Shown piece by piece: positions 1 to 11,700 of a stretch of 64,000 nucleotides of DNA (the first letter of the stretch is position 1; each line of letters begins with the position of its first letter). The position numbers and the translations under genes were made by a program. Origin of the DNA: Anthoceros angustus (taxonomy: Eukaryota > Streptophyta > Anthocerotopsida > Anthocerotales > Anthocerotaceae); contig MU008153.1 of the NCBI GenBank assembly GCA_010909165.1, positions 124,001 to 188,000 on the forward strand. The letters run 5' to 3'. The notes under the pieces were generated by a model. The model worked only from the letters and a program-made list of their open reading frames with translations. It had not been told where the DNA came from and searched no databases.

Positions 1-186
1 TGGTAGTTAGTGAGAATCTTGTAAGGCTTGAGCGCACAGCCGCTCGAGACTTCATGACTCAACATGGACTTCAAATGTTATGAAGGGGCTAAGCGTTGCC
101 CAATTGGCTATGCTTTGATCTATGGCACCTGATTGGTAAGCCATATGGTGGGGCTTATCATGTGATTGGTGTCGTGTCGACTTTAA
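1..186. repeat. Flank segment shared with 24512-24699
   Basis: This non-coding stretch is repeated almost base for base at 24512-24699, directly outside the LTR of the minus-strand Copia element in both places. Because the match extends beyond the LTR, the two loci look like copies of a larger duplicated block rather than two independent insertions. The copies differ by small indels at CTG/CAG-type sites. No gene is seen here. Confidence 0.75.
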
Positions 187-420
187 TGAAACTCATATGG
201 TAGCTTTCATTAGGCTACAAGCCTTGTTCATCGGTGGAATCAAACGGGGAAGCACACAAGGGCGGAAGATACATTCATTCAATTACTCAAGAAAGAGAAC
301 AATGGAGTTTATGTACAGCAAGTGAGATAACTAACTAAAGTTGTTTTGATAACTATCCGAACTACCTGAACGGATATAACTGGTAAGTAGATCCTGACTA
401 CTAGACCAATAATTTTTACA
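187..420 (-). repeat. 3' LTR of minus-strand Copia element
   Basis: The segment matches 24700-24925 and 27582-27855. Read on the minus strand it starts with TGTA and ends with TTCA, close to the usual TG..CA ends. It is preceded on that strand by a purine run (GACTCACTAAGAGGGAG, plus positions 421-437), as expected for the polypurine tract before a 3' LTR. It is about 40 bp shorter than the 27.6-kb copy, which carries an internal duplication of a roughly 40-bp piece. Confidence 0.75.
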
Positions 421-934
421 CTCCCTCTTAGTGAGTCATAGGGATCAAAATCAGCACATGGACTGATTCGATCCATAATTGCACGATAACTTCACACTCC
501 AAACGAGCGGTTGAAAACACATGCATAAGAAACACCAAAGGGAATCTTTCGGACACGCCTAGTCATGGGCAGTACTCCCTCCATCAACTACGCTCCACTA
601 CCTCTGCTACAAAACTTGAGATGGCAACATTTGATGTCGTGGAACTTGCCTTGGTTGTTGTTGTTTGTGTGCGCCTTCGCATCCTGGTGTGCTTAGGTTT
701 GCAAGACAAGATCCCACTTGATGAGTAGATGGATGGACGGCTAGGCTGGTGAGCAACTCCTTAGAGTCTGCAGCTAGAATATCAATGGCCCCCTGGCTAG
801 AGTGTGCTTTTCATGTAGTACCTAGGGAGCTTTATATTGGGCGGGCTATAGTCGGTGCAAATCTTTCAAGAAACTACGAACCCAAAAACTCCTTAGGTGC
901 ACGAGTCATTGCCCCATATGCGGCTTCCGTTGAA

Positions 935-1120
935 GATAGGTGCTCGACTTCTTTGATGACCACGAAGCGAGTCATCCCAAGAAACATACAATAGGTAGGT
1001 GCTCGACTTCTTTGATGACCACGAAGCAGTCATCCCAAGAAACATACAATAGGCAGGCTGGTGTTTCACTTGATGACCACGAACAGAGTCATCCCAAGAA
1101 ACATACAATAAGCGTACACT
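935..1120 (-). repeat. Minisatellite inside Copia RNase H domain
   Basis: About three units of 55-65 bp stand head to tail here. On the minus strand each unit reads as variants of YCMFLGMTASWSSKKSST. This is the RNase H stretch (..SWSSKKQ..) normally present once in Copia proteins, just before the SLSSTEAEY motif. The repeat therefore arose by expanding a coding segment. Unit lengths differ by a few bases and break the frame. A second version lies at 25440-25615. Confidence 0.75.
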
Positions 1121-2962
1121 CTTCCTTGTCCACAAGGTCTCTTGCCAGTCGGCGAGGGTGGGAGTTGAGATCACCAAGAGTCTTACCGAACGGAGTCCTT
1201 TCCTTGGAGAGCCCTTCAAGTATCTAAAGATTAACTTCTCTGGCCAATGGGCAAGCCTTGGGTTTTCTAGAAATTGGCTAAAAGTACCAACAGCTCGGTG
1301 ATATCTAATCTAGTCCGGTTTGACAAGTAAATGAGGGACCCCACTGTCTATATGGTTTAGAAGCCATTTTCACCCCGACCAGTCTAAGACACCTCAAGGG
1401 GTAGCTTGTCATCTATACTCATTGGCATTGATACAGACGGGCGTCTACCACATTAAACCTTCGCAGTCGCAAAGTGTGCTTGATGAATGTCAATGGTCTT
1501 ATCTTTGCTATTAAAATGGAACCAAATACGAGGAAAGGTAAGTTGCCCTAGGTCATTCATCTCAAATCAAACTTGGTAAGTAAGATCTTCTTAATCCTGT
1601 CAATCAGTGTTGCTGAGGTACTAAACAGGATGTTGTTATCCACATAAACAGCCAGGATTAGAAAGTCTACTCCTTCACTTAGCAAGAACACATTGTTGTC
1701 AACGTCCATACGAATGAAGCCTACCTCTATAAGGAGTTGATGGAATACCTCATTCCGTGCTCTCAAGGATCGCTTCAGGCCATAACGTGTTTTAAGCAAC
1801 TTACACACTTTGTCCTCATCAACAATGAAGCCCTCAGGTTGACACATGTAAATCTCCCCCTCTAGCAGGCCATTCAGAAAAGTGGTCTTCACATCCAGTT
1901 GATGCACTAGTAGGTTGTAGTGGGCAGTTAGTGCAAGGAGGATTCGGAGAGAATTGGATTTGACAACGGTGAAAAGGTTTCGTTATAGTCTAGACCACGG
2001 ACTTGGTTGTAGCCCTTGGTAACAAGGGGCGTTACTATCGGCCAGCAAGATTTAGCTTCTTCTTGAAGACCCTCTTGCATGCTATTGGCTTCCTTCTAGG
2101 AGGTAAGGTGACAAGTTTCTAGCTGTTATTCCGAATGAGGGAATTGTATTCTGAATCTATTGCTACTTTCCAAAAGGAAGATTCAGGTCCCTCTATGGCT
2201 TCCTTATAGGTAGCGGGTTCTCCTAAGGACTGTGCAACACTCAAAGCTATGTCTTGGGAGAACTGAGTAGTCTGAGTACCTATGAAGTCACCTTGCCACT
2301 TCCATTGATGGATAGTTCTACGTGCCCTCTCGGAGCAACGCAACTCAAGTGGATCAGGTTGAAGAGGGGGATCGTCTTCTATGGGTCCAATGACCATTGG
2401 TTTTGGCTTTGGCTTTGGCTTTGGCTTTGGCTTTGGCTGAAGCTGCACATGTGCATCAAGATCAGAAGCAGTAAGATCATCATTATGGCCTGGAACATCA
2501 GCAGGTAAAAGTGGTACAGGTGGTCCAGGCGCCCCCTCTGAAACCATGGAAGACGAGCCGTCATCATCAAAAATGGAGGCAAATTTATCAGCCTCTGAAA
2601 TAAGTGAATCCACACGAAAGATGGTCCAAGGGGAAGGTTCAGCAGTTGGAAGGACAGCTGCAAAGTGGCGTTCAAGAAGCATTGTTTCATGAAAAATCAC
2701 GCTGCGAGCAATGGTCAATTGACAGGTAGCAGGGTCGAAAAGTTTGTAACCTTTGACATCTTCAGAGTAGCCCACAAAAATGTGACGAGTGGCTTTGGGA
2801 TCCAACTTGCTGCAAAGAGTTGAAGGGACATGAGCATAAGCAGGTGAACCAAATATTCGCAGATGCGTCACTCGTGGCTTGTTTCCAGTCCTCTGTTCAT
2901 AAGGAGTAATTGGCCCCAGTTCCTTTGTGGGTAAACGGTTTTGCACATAGTTGGCTTCCATC
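1120..2962 (-). pseudogene. Copia pol remnant: integrase C-terminus and reverse transcriptase (outer element)
   Basis: This is the 3' half of a Copia polyprotein read right to left. From 2962 it encodes the end of the integrase region (QNRLPTKELGPITPYE, then FGSPAYAHVPS and HIFVGYSEDVKGYKLFDP). A proline/lysine-rich spacer with a (KP)n run follows near 2400-2450. The reverse transcriptase palm comes next ([32 protein letters not shown]). The catalytic box reads VYVDNN where YVDD is expected, so the active site is damaged. Stops and frame changes occur between 1907 and 2119 and after 1557. The reading frame continues across the nested insertion into 21393-21962, where the upstream integrase core is found. 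It is not functional. Confidence 0.85.
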
Positions 2963-2967
2963 AAAGC
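2963..2967. other. Target-site duplication (left), AAAGC
   Basis: The five bases AAAGC lie directly before the TGTTACAG start of the inner Copia LTR and are repeated at 21388-21392 directly after its end. Removing the insert and one AAAGC restores an uninterrupted integrase frame in the outer Copia (..GYWAEAL-MEANYVQNR..). Confidence 0.93.
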
Positions 2968-3169
2968 TGTTACAGATAATAATAATACATTACTTATCTT
3001 ACATTGGGTAATACCTAATATGATGGTAAACCCTAATGACTGTAGTTAGTTGTAACCGATTCACGGGTCCAGGACATATGTTCATGGTTCCCCTTTTGTT
3101 GAATCGCTTTTGTTCATCATTGTCAGAGTGTGAGGATCGATCGTCGGTGCATCGGCATGTAACTTCACA
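2968..3169 (+). repeat. 5' LTR of inner Copia
   Basis: The LTR is 202 bp, begins TGTTACAGATAATAA and ends CTTCACA. It is nearly identical to 21176-21387 over the first 110 bp. The 3' copy has extra GCA/CAG-type bases near the end (GCATGTAGCAAACTTCACA against GCATGTAACTTCACA), in line with the CHG-centred differences seen elsewhere in the window. Confidence 0.92.
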
Positions 3170-3182
3170 TGGTATCGAGCCG
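3170..3182 (+). other. Primer-binding site, initiator-Met tRNA type
   Basis: TGGTATCGAGCCG starts at the first base after the LTR. The usual plant Copia PBS, complementary to the 3' end of initiator tRNA-Met, is TGGTATCAGAGCC. The present form lacks a CA/AG pair of that motif, again a loss at a CAG site. Confidence 0.85.
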
Positions 3183-3291
3183 TAAGGCTGTGCACAATTC
3201 TTGTATATATGGCGATGCTCACTAGTGATCTCTTAGAAATTCAAGAGTCCTTTGCCAAAATTGCTAAGTAACCCTAAAGTACTCTGGAAGG

Positions 3292-3789
3292 ATGCCTCGC
3301 AGGAATTCCTGCAGGCAATCCTGGCCAGAGACTGAAGGAAGAGGGGCGCATCAATTGTCAGAGATAGAGTTTGATCGGAAGTACTTCAAGAAATCAGTTT
3401 CCGCTGCTGAAAGAGAAGATCGCGTTAAGTTTCTAAGCACCTTTCTCAATTCTCTGGCTACGGCATCAAACAGCCATAGTTGTGCAACATCTGTGAAAGT
3501 TGAACCCAAAGAGAAAGAGGTTCAGTTTCATCGCCATTCAGATACAGAATATACGAAGAAATCCAAGCCCTATCCTGAGACATTTACAAAGCATGAAGTC
3601 ATTCGAATTCCATTCTAAATATCAAAAGCACAGTGCTGGAGTATACCACCAGAATTGACAACGTGCTATCCAGGCAGGAGAGGCTTGAGAATCTTCGCAT
3701 TTCAGATCTGATGACCATGGCAAAGCAGGAGCAGGAGATTAATTGTCTCAGGGAGCAACTCGCTCACCTGACCAAAGGATCTCAGTAAT
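3292..3789 (+). pseudogene. Leader ORF before Copia gag, coiled-coil like
   Basis: Two short reading frames precede gag. The first (3292-3618) is charged and serine-rich with no family I recognise. The second (about 3650-3789) ends in a hydrophilic heptad-like stretch (RQERLENLRISDLMTMAK, then CLREQLAHLTKGSQ). Together they may be one decayed leader protein, since one frame change would join them. Copia elements normally start gag soon after the PBS, so about 600 bp of additional leader is unusual. The function is unknown, and the stretch could also be captured host sequence. Confidence 0.35.
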
Positions 3790-3811
3790 TCTGTCAAGAC
3801 TGCTCGCAGGC

Positions 3812-4240
3812 ACAATGTCGGGGGCCAATGCTGATACAACGTCAGATAGGTTACAAGATAAGGACAGACTTACCCCAAATAATTACGATGCCTGGAGTTT
3901 CAGGGTGCGCTGCATCCTAGAAGAAAAACTGCTCATGGATATAGTAGATGGCAAAGTACCCAAGAAGATTGCTGGACAGTCCAGGAGTAACAACACCAGG
4001 AGGCACTGCTTGGGATCGATGCGAGTAACAACACCGAGGAGGCACATGCGTGGACTATCCGATCGGGTAACAACACCGGGAGGCCTGATTGAGTGGAACC
4101 TCAAGGATGAATTAGAGTGGGCGTTCAAAGGCGAGGAAGGCACGTACCATACTTGTGTCTTCTCTCACGGAGATGATTCCTCACATAAAAGCTACAGCCT
4201 CAAACGAAGTCTCGGTCACTTTTATCTCGAAACTCGAGCC
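3812..4240 (+). pseudogene. Copia gag, 5' part (inner element)
   Basis: The frame opens with MSGANADTTSDRLQDKDRL followed by NNYDAWSFRVRCILEEK, the typical start of Copia gag (UBN2/gag-polypeptide region: a nucleic-acid-binding capsid protein). After IVDGKVPKK the frame is disturbed by three copies of a GTAACAACACC motif (3988, 4024 and 4066 region). It then runs into WNLKDELEW. It is cut by the Gypsy-type insertion starting near 4243. The rest of gag resumes at about 14540. Confidence 0.75.
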
Positions 4241-4242
4241 AT

Positions 4243-4947
4243 CTTGATTAATTAGGCTAGCTAATTAATTAACCTAGGTAATCAGGCCGATTAATTAGGC
4301 TAGCTAATTAATTAACCTAGGTAATCGGCCGATTATTAAATAACCAATCCGAATTAGGCGGGCATGAAACGTATGGGTTCGTTTAGGGCTCGGGAGCGAG
4401 GCGTGAAGGGCAAACGATGATGCCGGATGATGACGAACGTGAGGATGGGCAGCTCGGGCATTATTACGCAAGATGGTCGTGAGGTTGCGGCGTGGGGCGG
4501 CATGGCGCCGACGGTATGGAGTGAGACCGCGGCAGCGGCCGAGCAAGTGCGAGATAAGTACCGATGCGGGCTTAGCAGTAGTTGTCGAAGTTCTCAAGTA
4601 GACTGGCGCGCTGCTGCTTGACCTTCCCGTAGCCGGCTAGGGGACATAAGATATGCCGTGATTTCTCGAATCGGAGCAAGTCGTGAGCGTCATGTCGTGT
4701 GTGTGGTCCGAGTGTGTCGTGTTGATGCCGGGCCGAGGACTTACCGCAACTCACCGAACTGGTTTGTTAGGGCGGTGTGCTCAAGATCCGGTGTTTCGAG
4801 TTGGTCGATCCGCCGCGCCCGTAGGTGTTGTGAAACCGAGATTGGCCACGGTGGTTCACCGTTCGCGATTTTGCCCAAACACTGGTTTTGAGTGAACAAG
4901 ACACATTAGCGCTCCTTGCAGCGCGACGATGTTTCTTTCGTATGGTT
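4243..4947 (+). repeat. Left terminal repeat of the Gypsy element
   Basis: It matches 13733-14391 from an AT-rich palindromic start (GATTAATTAGGCTAGCTAAT) to TGTTTCTTTCGTATGGTTTT. The left copy carries an extra tandem unit of about 52 bp of the AT-rich start. Differences from the right copy concentrate at CTG, CAG, CCG and CG sites. The true LTR may extend further left, because the 3' copy seems to start after a purine run near 13565, but no such extension is visible here. Confidence 0.7.
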
Positions 4948-5243
4948 TTACTTCTGACAACTACTTTCTCGAAACTTGCTGCCATCGGCTTGGTGTGCTG
5001 CAGGAGTTGTTGTGTGCACAAAGATCTACCTGTCCCGATTCATGGGCATCATGGTGTGGACCTAACGTGCTACAGTTTGTGAGCTAAGGGAGTGACAGGA
5101 TACTCACCGGCCGAGTGTCCGTGGAGGGTGGTACACCTATCTCCTCGAGCTCACAGGTGTTCTAGCAAGGAGTCGTGGTCAAGTCGCAGCACAAATTTTT
5201 GTGTCATGCTCTTCCTTTCCTAACCTCCTGTTAATTACCGACT

Positions 5244-7072
5244 TTGTTACTTTTGCATGGGCTATATATGTCATCTGATGGGAGCGATGAGGAGCCAGCC
5301 TACCGTTTGAGGAGCAGGACTGTACCACAGCGGCCTTGGGTCCCACAGCGGAGAGCACGACGTCAACGGACTGTGAGGCTTGGTTCACCTGAGTTAGGAC
5401 TGGTTGAGGAGCCGACTGTCTGTCATCCTCCACCTCCTGGCCAGAGTACCACGGGCCGTAGTACTGCTAGTAGTGTCCGGTCTGAAGCGAGGAGTGAGTT
5501 GGTCACCTCTATCGACCATTGTTCAGATCGTGAGTGGAGCTACCGATTCGAGGAGGAAGAGTCTGGAAGTCGATACCATGGAAGGATCCGAGGCTGCTCA
5601 CAAGTCCGAAGTTTTCGGTAGACCGTGGACGCAGACTCTTAGGGACTTCAAACTGTGGTTTTTAACTAGTCGCGTCAGGTTTAAGCGTGGAGCCGCCTAC
5701 ACTCATCGGTACATGTTTGAACAGCTGCCTGGGTATCTAGCGGATGAGGCCCTGGATCTGTTTGAGATTCATGCACCAGAAATGTTGGCAGTAGTAGAGA
5801 AGCCTAACCCTGCCTACGCAGCGGCTCTGCAAGTGGCATACGACAGTTTGATGGCCGCTGATCGCATCAAGCGGGGATTGCGGTGGCACAATTGCGTTCT
5901 CCCCACCACCCACAGGAACATGACTCCACAGGAGATGGCTATCGCTACCATGCCGTTCGATATGTTAGATGTGCCCAATCATGACAACCTCAGAGAAGAC
6001 TTCTTTGCAATTTTGGATAAGGCCTTCCCAACCAAGACCCCGAGAAAATTGCCGAGCTTGCACTTTGCGCAAGAAGGGTGAAATAAAGATGATGGCCTTT
6101 AGGCGATTACAGAAATTGAGGGATGGCACGGGTATGTTGACTGACCAGGAGGCGGCACAGAAGTTCTTGGCTGCCTTGGAAACTGACCCCATGTTTCATT
6201 ATCAGCTCTTTACTACGTTGGTTGACAAGTATGGGGACAACTACACACTGGATCAGGTCTATCGGGAAGCGGAGAAGAAGGAGTTGGCCTTCTCAGCGTA
6301 TGCTTCCCAGCATACCAAGGCTTTCCACCATTACCAGCAAATGTTTTCAGGGAAGGGTAGTTCAGTAACAACGCAGAGTGCTGTCAACAAGGGCAAGGAG
6401 TCCAAGCCCAAGGCCGGAGCGCCATCCACCACACTTTGTAACAGTGTGGCGGTCGAACACCTTTTGCCTCGCATGACACTTGACTCCTTACACTGCGCTC
6501 ATTGCAAGAAACCAGGTCACGTGGAGGCAGTTTGTTTTTCAAAGTATCCGGAGCGGCGACCTTGGAAAACAGGGATAGACTCTAGTGCCGCCACTAAGCC
6601 TACCATCACTATTGAATCGGAGCAACCGGCATGTGGAGTGCCTCAGAGGCCAGGAGGAAATCACATCGAGAAGAGCCAAGTCAAGCGCGACAAGGCTAAG
6701 CAAAAGGCTGCTGCTCAAATGACTGCCCTGGAGACAGCCATGGCTGCACTGACTACCCAGGTCAGCACTTTGGCGGCAAGCTTGAATGCTGCTAAGCCTG
6801 CCAATGCTATGGAACTTGTAACTGCCGGGACATCAGACGATCTTGGTGAAGATTATGGGCCAGTCATGGAGGCTTATGCAACACACAAGGAGCAGTCCAA
6901 GGCTGAACCATTGCATGGCAAAGGTCTAAGCGAGTTGATTCGTCCGGTCGGTACCACACAAACTGGTGGTCACCTCTTAGACGCATCACCGCCACCACAC
7001 GCCGCCAAGGAGCTAGAGCCGCAATGCCCAGTCTTTCCAAAGAACTTCCATCGAGTCCAAAGATACCAGTGA
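5244..7072 (+). pseudogene. Gypsy gag with zinc knuckle
   Basis: A long gag-like frame runs from about 5404 to 6081 (WTQTLRDFKLWFLTSRVRF, LPGYLADEALDLFEIHAPE). It changes frame near 6070 and continues to 7072 (LTDQEAAQKFLAALETDP, QLFTTLVDKYGDNYTLDQ). A CCHC zinc knuckle, CAHCKKPGHVEAVC, lies near 6496-6537. An alanine-rich coiled segment follows (ALETAMAALTTQVSTLAA). Such proteins form the retrotransposon capsid and bind its RNA. The second half is duplicated downstream at 7381-8703. Confidence 0.8.
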
Positions 7073-7380
7073 GAGGGTCAGATCATCTACCTAAAGGGGA
7101 TCAAGAGGAGCAAAGGACTGACCAGGTTCCTAGCCAGTATCACAAGCTAGACACACACAAGTCTGAACAGGCTGCTCGATTGCTGACCATGGTGTTAACG
7201 CGCAAGGAGTTGTTGAAGAGGGTGTACACGGCACCCTTGCTCAGCCTACAGGATGTAGGAATTGAAGAGGCTAACTTGGACACCATGCTGCAGTCTCCAC
7301 AGGCTGAGGTACTGTTGGCTGATGATTGCAACAGCCATCATGGTCAGACTGGGCTGGATTCACTTGTTTCCGGCAAGACC
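5971..7380 (+). repeat. Tandem gag duplication, copy 1
   Basis: The 1410-bp unit starts at GTGCCCAATCATGACAACCT and ends just before the same sequence at 7381. This copy keeps a largely open gag frame, including the zinc knuckle. Confidence 0.9.
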
Positions 7381-8703
7381 GTGCCCAATCATGACAACCT
7401 CAGAAGACTTCTTTGCAATTTTGGATAAGGCCTTCCCAACCAAGACCCCGAGAAAATTGCCGAGCTTGCACCTTTTGCGCAAGAAGGGTGAAACAGATGA
7501 TGGCCTTTAGGCGATTACGTAAATTGAGGGATGGCACGGGTATGTTGATCGACGAGGCGGCAAGGTTCTTGCCTTGAAACAACCCATGTTTCATTATCGA
7601 CTCTTTACTACGTTGGTTGACAAGTATGGGGACAACTACACCGGATCAGTCTGGAAGCGGAGAAGAAGGAGTTGGCCTTCTCGGTATGCTTCCCAAAGAT
7701 ACCAAGGCTTTCCACCATTACCAAAGAATGTTTTCGTGAAGGGTAGTTCAAGAATAACGCAGAAAGTGTCGTCAACAAGGGCAAGGAGTCCAAGCCAGGC
7801 CATCACCACACTTTGTAACAGTGTGGCGGTTGAACACCTTTGCCCGCATGTGATTTAGTGTCGACTCCTTAATCGCTCATTGCAAGAAACCAGTCACGTG
7901 GAGGCGCTTTGTTTTTCAAAGTATCCGAGCGACCTTGGAAAACAGGATAGACTCTAGTGCCGCCACTAAGCCTACCATTACTATTGAAGGAGCAACTGGC
8001 ACAGTGGAGTGCCTCGGCAGAGCCACAGGGAGGAAATCACGAAGAGCCAAGTCAAGCGCGACAAGGCTGGCTGCTCAAATGATCGCCTGAGACAGCCATG
8101 GTCGACCGACTACCAGTCAGCACTTTGGCGGCAAGCTTGAATGTGCTAAGCTAAGCCCGCCAATGCTATGGAACTTGTAGCCGGGACATCGACGATCTTG
8201 GTGAAGATTATGGGCCACCATGGAGGCTTATGCAACACACAAGGAGCGGTCAAGGCTGAACCATTGCATGGCAAAGGTCTAAGGCGAGTTGATTCGCCCA
8301 GGCTGATGCAGTTACTACAAAACCCGGGTCACCTCTTAGACGACCGCACATCAAGAAGGAGCTAGAGCCGCAATGCCTGTGTCTTTCCAAAGAACTTCCA
8401 TCGAGTCCAAAGATACCGGAGAGGGTCGATCATCTACCTAAAGGGGATCAAGAGGAGCAAAGGAACGGGTTCCTAGCCGTGAGCTAGACACACACAAGTA
8501 ACAGCCGCTCGATTGCGACCATGGTGTTAACGCGCAAGGAGTTGTTGAAGAGGGTGTACACGGCACCTTGCTCAAATTTACGTGATGTAGGAATTGAAGA
8601 GGCTAACTTGGACACCATGCCGCAGTCTCCACAGTCGATCGCTATCGATGATTGCAATGCCCATCATGGTCGACCGGGCTGGATTCACTTGTTTCCGCAA
8701 GGC
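7381..8703 (+). repeat. Tandem gag duplication, copy 2 (degraded)
   Basis: This is a second copy of 5971-7380 in the same orientation, about 90 bases shorter. The losses are many small ones, not one large deletion, and they fall at CTG/CAG/CCG sites. For example GTTGACTGACCAGGAGG has become GTTGATCGACGAGG, and TTCTTGGCTGCCTTGG has become TTCTTGCCTTG. The protein frame is destroyed throughout. Confidence 0.9.
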
Positions 8704-11700
8704 TGTGCACAATTGGCTTGGGAAAGTCGGTCTACCAATCGTGACCCACAAATCGCGCAAGGCCACGTAAGTAACGTGCTTGTGGACAATCGGGCTAGCC
8801 ATGTCCGGTAAATGGATTTGCACCCAGGTGTGTTGTTGGACACGGGGAGCAGCCGATGATCATAGGGAAGGTTGCTGAGGCTGCGGCTAGAAAGTGCGTT
8901 GAAGCCTTCCCCATGGAACATTCGACTGGGGCTTGAGCTGTGAAAGGGGAAATTCCAACCAAATAAGATCACTTTGAAGCCCAACACAGATGAGGTGAGC
9001 TTGGCGGTCGTTGTCTAGTCACGGTGCCACCAATTATGACATCCTGTTGGACAGAATTGCTTCCGTGAGTCTCAATTGACAATCGAGAAGGCCTTTTTAG
9101 GCCGATTTGGGGGGGAAGTTGCCTACCTACCTTGGATTTGCATGGGTCACAGCATGAGGCTACTGGTGGAAAGACAGGCCTGTATGGTGCAGATCCAGCC
9201 TTGGGGGGATGGGCCAGTTCCCCTATTACCACCAGATTATCGCGCTCAAGCATGGTTAGATGAGTGTGGAGAGGATGAGGACATCCTCTCACATGCTCAT
9301 GAGGGAGATGTGTTGGGAACACAGCTGTCCTCTCAGGTCTCAGTATCCAGCCATTCTGAGCCTCCCATAGCCAGCAAGGAGCGCATGCAGCAAGCTCAAG
9401 AAACAGTTGCTCGTGTTATGCAAGTGCTGCAGAAAACCTTCATGCACAAATGTGGGAGGGAGCACATGTTTCCCCATTCAACGATGTGATTACTTGGCTA
9501 CCTTCATCACGAGGTATTACCTTGGTGGAGGTTGGGGCCTATGTCGGTCTTGAGGCGGTCTTGAGGTGTGGCATCACGGTCTTGAGTACATCTCGTGATG
9601 TTTGTCCAGCTGTTAGGCATATTGCCGCACATCGGTGCACTGCTGCAGCAGTAGCTTCAAAGAATTTTCCAGGTGCGAAGAGCATGTTTGACACTCTCCC
9701 ACGTAATATGATTACATCCGGCAAGCACACGTTCAAGCCCTTGGGCATGTGGATTTCTTGATTGCGAGATAAGTGCAAGGCCTATCCCAAGCCGGAAAGG
9801 AGCGAGGTTGCAAGATAACCGTTCGAGGCTTATTTAGGATCCGTGCAAGTACTGCTGTGGATCAACATCCTCAAGTGGCTTATCTGCTGGAGAACACACC
9901 AGCCCAATTGGATGCTCGGCCACAACTGCGCCAAGACATGGCTGTGATCCAACACATCATTGGACCTCCCTTCACCATGGATGCAGCTCAGGTGGGCAGC
10001 TATGCTCACAGACTCAGGAATTATTGGACCAATTTGGTCCCCTTACCTATCCTGCACTTGGCTTTACAGCAACAGCAGCGGGAGCCCACCCGTCTCCTAC
10101 AGGATGTCCTGGATGACAATCATACTCCCAAGCCTGTTGCAGCCAAGGAGAGAGCCCCTTGGTTTCCTACCAACACACCTGGCCAGCCAAGGAGAACTCG
10201 CCCACGTGGTCACTATCCCGGCTCCTATGCTTATAGGAATAACGGTCTGGTATGCTTTTTAATGAAGATACCAAGGTGTGGGAGGAACCTACAGTGGAGG
10301 AGAGGGAACGGTGATGGGTCTCCACACCCACAAAGACGGCCGCACCCAAGGCTTCTGTGGCTCGAGGTTTGCAGCACTTGGCCGTGCCATGGATGTCGGT
10401 GACCGGCCGGGTCACCTTTGCTTGGCTTTCGATGCTCACGGACCTCGAGGCGCGGACCCACCGCTCATACCAAGATTTTTCTTGTCATCCCGATGTCGCT
10501 TCACTTGCCATTCTCGCTTACATCGGTCCTATCACCGACGCAATGGGGTGGAGCACATGTTTCCCAAACTGTTGTTTACCTTGATGGATCTAGGACCGAT
10601 CGCCAACGGCCGCCAAGACTTCACCTACCATGGAAACTTTTGGTTGGACCATGGGTCCTCACCGATTGTGGGCGAGGCACAGATACGGGCTTTGCTTTTA
10701 CAATACTCAGATTGTTTTGCTTTCAAAGATGAAGGATTTGAAGAGGTGCAATGTCATGACCTTGATTAAGCTCAACACCATCGAGCCTATCTACAGCGCA
10801 GAGCAGTTGAGCTGAATGGAAACTGGACGCCGCTGTGGAGTTGTATAAGGTGGGCTAATTAGGCCCTCTAGTTCGACACGCATGCCTCTTCCACCTAAGA
10901 AGGACAATGGCTTTGGACCGAAAACGAATGTGTGGGGACTATCGTCCCATCAATGCGGCAACAGCCTACGGATAGGTATCCTATGCCTACACCGGAGGAG
11001 TTGTTTGATGATTGCGCCTAAGTTCTTTTCTACCGGACTGCGATGTGGCTTCAATCGTGCCGTGGCGAGGAGGACATTCCCAAGATAAGCTTTCATGGAG
11101 CCCACCGTGGAGTGGCTGGTCATGCCTTTTGGGTTCAAGAATGCACCAGTGACTTTCCAAAGAGTCATGGACAAGGTACTGGCAGGGGCGCCTCATCTTT
11201 TGTGTTACATAGATGATGTATTGGTCCATAGTGTGGACTTTGACACTCATCTGATGCATCTGGAGGATTTGTTCTAGAGGCTGCAAAAGGCCCAGCTAAC
11301 ATGTCATCCAGCCAAGTGTGAATTTGCCATGGACACAGTTGCATATCTTGGGCATCGGATTCTGCCAGATGGCATAACACCACATCTTGCTAAGGTGCGG
11401 CCATCCAATGATCCAAGCCCCAACTAATGTGCTCTTAGGGCTTTTTAGGGTTGTGCAATTACTATAGGGTCTATGTTCAGGCCTTTAGCAGCATTGCTAA
11501 GCCCTTGAATGATCTGTTGCGCAAGGAGACAGCCTGGGATTGGACAGAAAGTTGTCAAGCTGCGTTTGAGGGCTTGAAGAGCAAGCTGAGGCAAATGCCA
11601 GTCATGGCCATACCTGATTTTTCCAAGCCTTTTGTCCTCCATACTGGAGCATTTTTGGCTGGGTAGCACAAGTGGATGTCAAGGTCGAGAGGGTCATTGC

